Assembly: GCA_028717165.1 (NCBI GenBank)
Contig: JAQUOK010000239.1
Span: 1 to 5,771 of the forward strand
Direction: 5' to 3'
Source of the DNA: Victivallaceae bacterium
Lineage (GTDB): Bacteria; Verrucomicrobiota; Lentisphaeria; Victivallales; Victivallaceae
DNA: 5,771 bases
Shown here: positions 5,683-5,771 of the stretch, in pieces
How positions within the stretch are numbered: the stretch's first letter is position 1
How the letters are laid out: every line of letters begins with the position of its first letter
Translations under genes and position numbers: made by a program
The notes under the pieces: model-generated
What the model was told of the DNA's origin: nothing
Databases searched by the model: none
Seen by the model: the letters and a program-made list of their open reading frames with translations, nothing else

Positions 5683-5734
5683 TTTGGGGGAAAAGGGAAA
5701 ACTTTTTGAAAAAACTTTCCCCTTTTCCCCCAAA
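5683..5734. repeat. Long purine/pyrimidine hairpin downstream of ychF
   Basis: TTTGGGGGAAAAGGGAAA (5683-5700) pairs with 5716-5734 (TTT, a bulged C at 5719, then CCC TTTT CCCCC AAA), giving an 18-bp stem. Inside it, TTTT (5703-5706) pairs with AAAA (5711-5714) around a TGAA loop, past a small C/C-type internal loop. The left arm is almost all purine and the right arm almost all pyrimidine. It starts 21 bases after the ychF stop and could end the transcript, but no T-run follows on either strand, so it is not a standard intrinsic terminator. It resembles a dispersed intergenic palindrome. Confidence 0.7.
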
Positions 5735-5771
5735 CCCCTAATTCCTCTTGAAAAACGAGACTTTAAAATAA

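Noticed and set aside
5735..5771. TTGAAA (5748-5753) as a -35 for a following gene
   Set aside because: A -10 at normal spacing would fall at or beyond the window edge, so it cannot be judged.

Overview
The window looks like an ordinary chromosomal stretch of a Gram-negative-type bacterium, most plausibly a member of the PVC group (Lentisphaerae or Verrucomicrobia). The main pointer is the small secreted protein at 4058-4483. Its GRG..N pattern, followed by TYG...G.G....R...G..D..TF..P.P, matches my memory of the TIGR04073 exosortase-system-associated family, known mainly from those phyla. The placement is an inference. I see no phage genes, transposase, CRISPR array, tRNA or rRNA.

Layout from left to right. 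Positions 1-237 (+) hold the 3' end of a gene resembling the C-terminus of ribonuclease D. A perfect 11-bp hairpin at 244-276 separates it from two convergent minus-strand genes. These genes (1847-1044, then 1047-289, sharing ATGA) encode two unrecognised proteins of the same plan: short cytoplasmic N-terminus, one membrane helix, about 200 helical extracytoplasmic residues, and a late W-[IL]-Y motif. They look like diverged paralogues made as a translationally coupled pair. A 366-bp gap upstream (1848-2213) holds a candidate extended -10 promoter, a terminator-like hairpin just after it, further inverted repeats and a spaced direct repeat, but no convincing gene.

Next on the minus strand is a two-gene metabolic operon: queF (3861-3436), the preQ0 reductase of queuosine synthesis, then argJ (3443-2214), the ornithine/glutamate acetyltransferase of arginine synthesis. 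The argJ start overlaps the queF stop by 8 bases and its Shine-Dalgarno sequence lies inside queF. A very AT-rich divergent region (3862-4057) carries candidate promoters for queF-argJ (-) and for the TIGR04073-like gene (+).

The TIGR04073-like gene has its own start signals and ends at a good intrinsic terminator (4501-4528). It is followed by a complete ychF (4561-5661), a translation-associated P-loop ATPase. After ychF comes a long hairpin of purine and pyrimidine runs (5683-5734) that looks more like an intergenic repeat than a standard terminator.

The genes mix RNA processing, tRNA modification, amino-acid synthesis, ribosome-associated and envelope functions, with no single shared pathway. 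The least explained part is the paralogous membrane pair and its structured upstream region.
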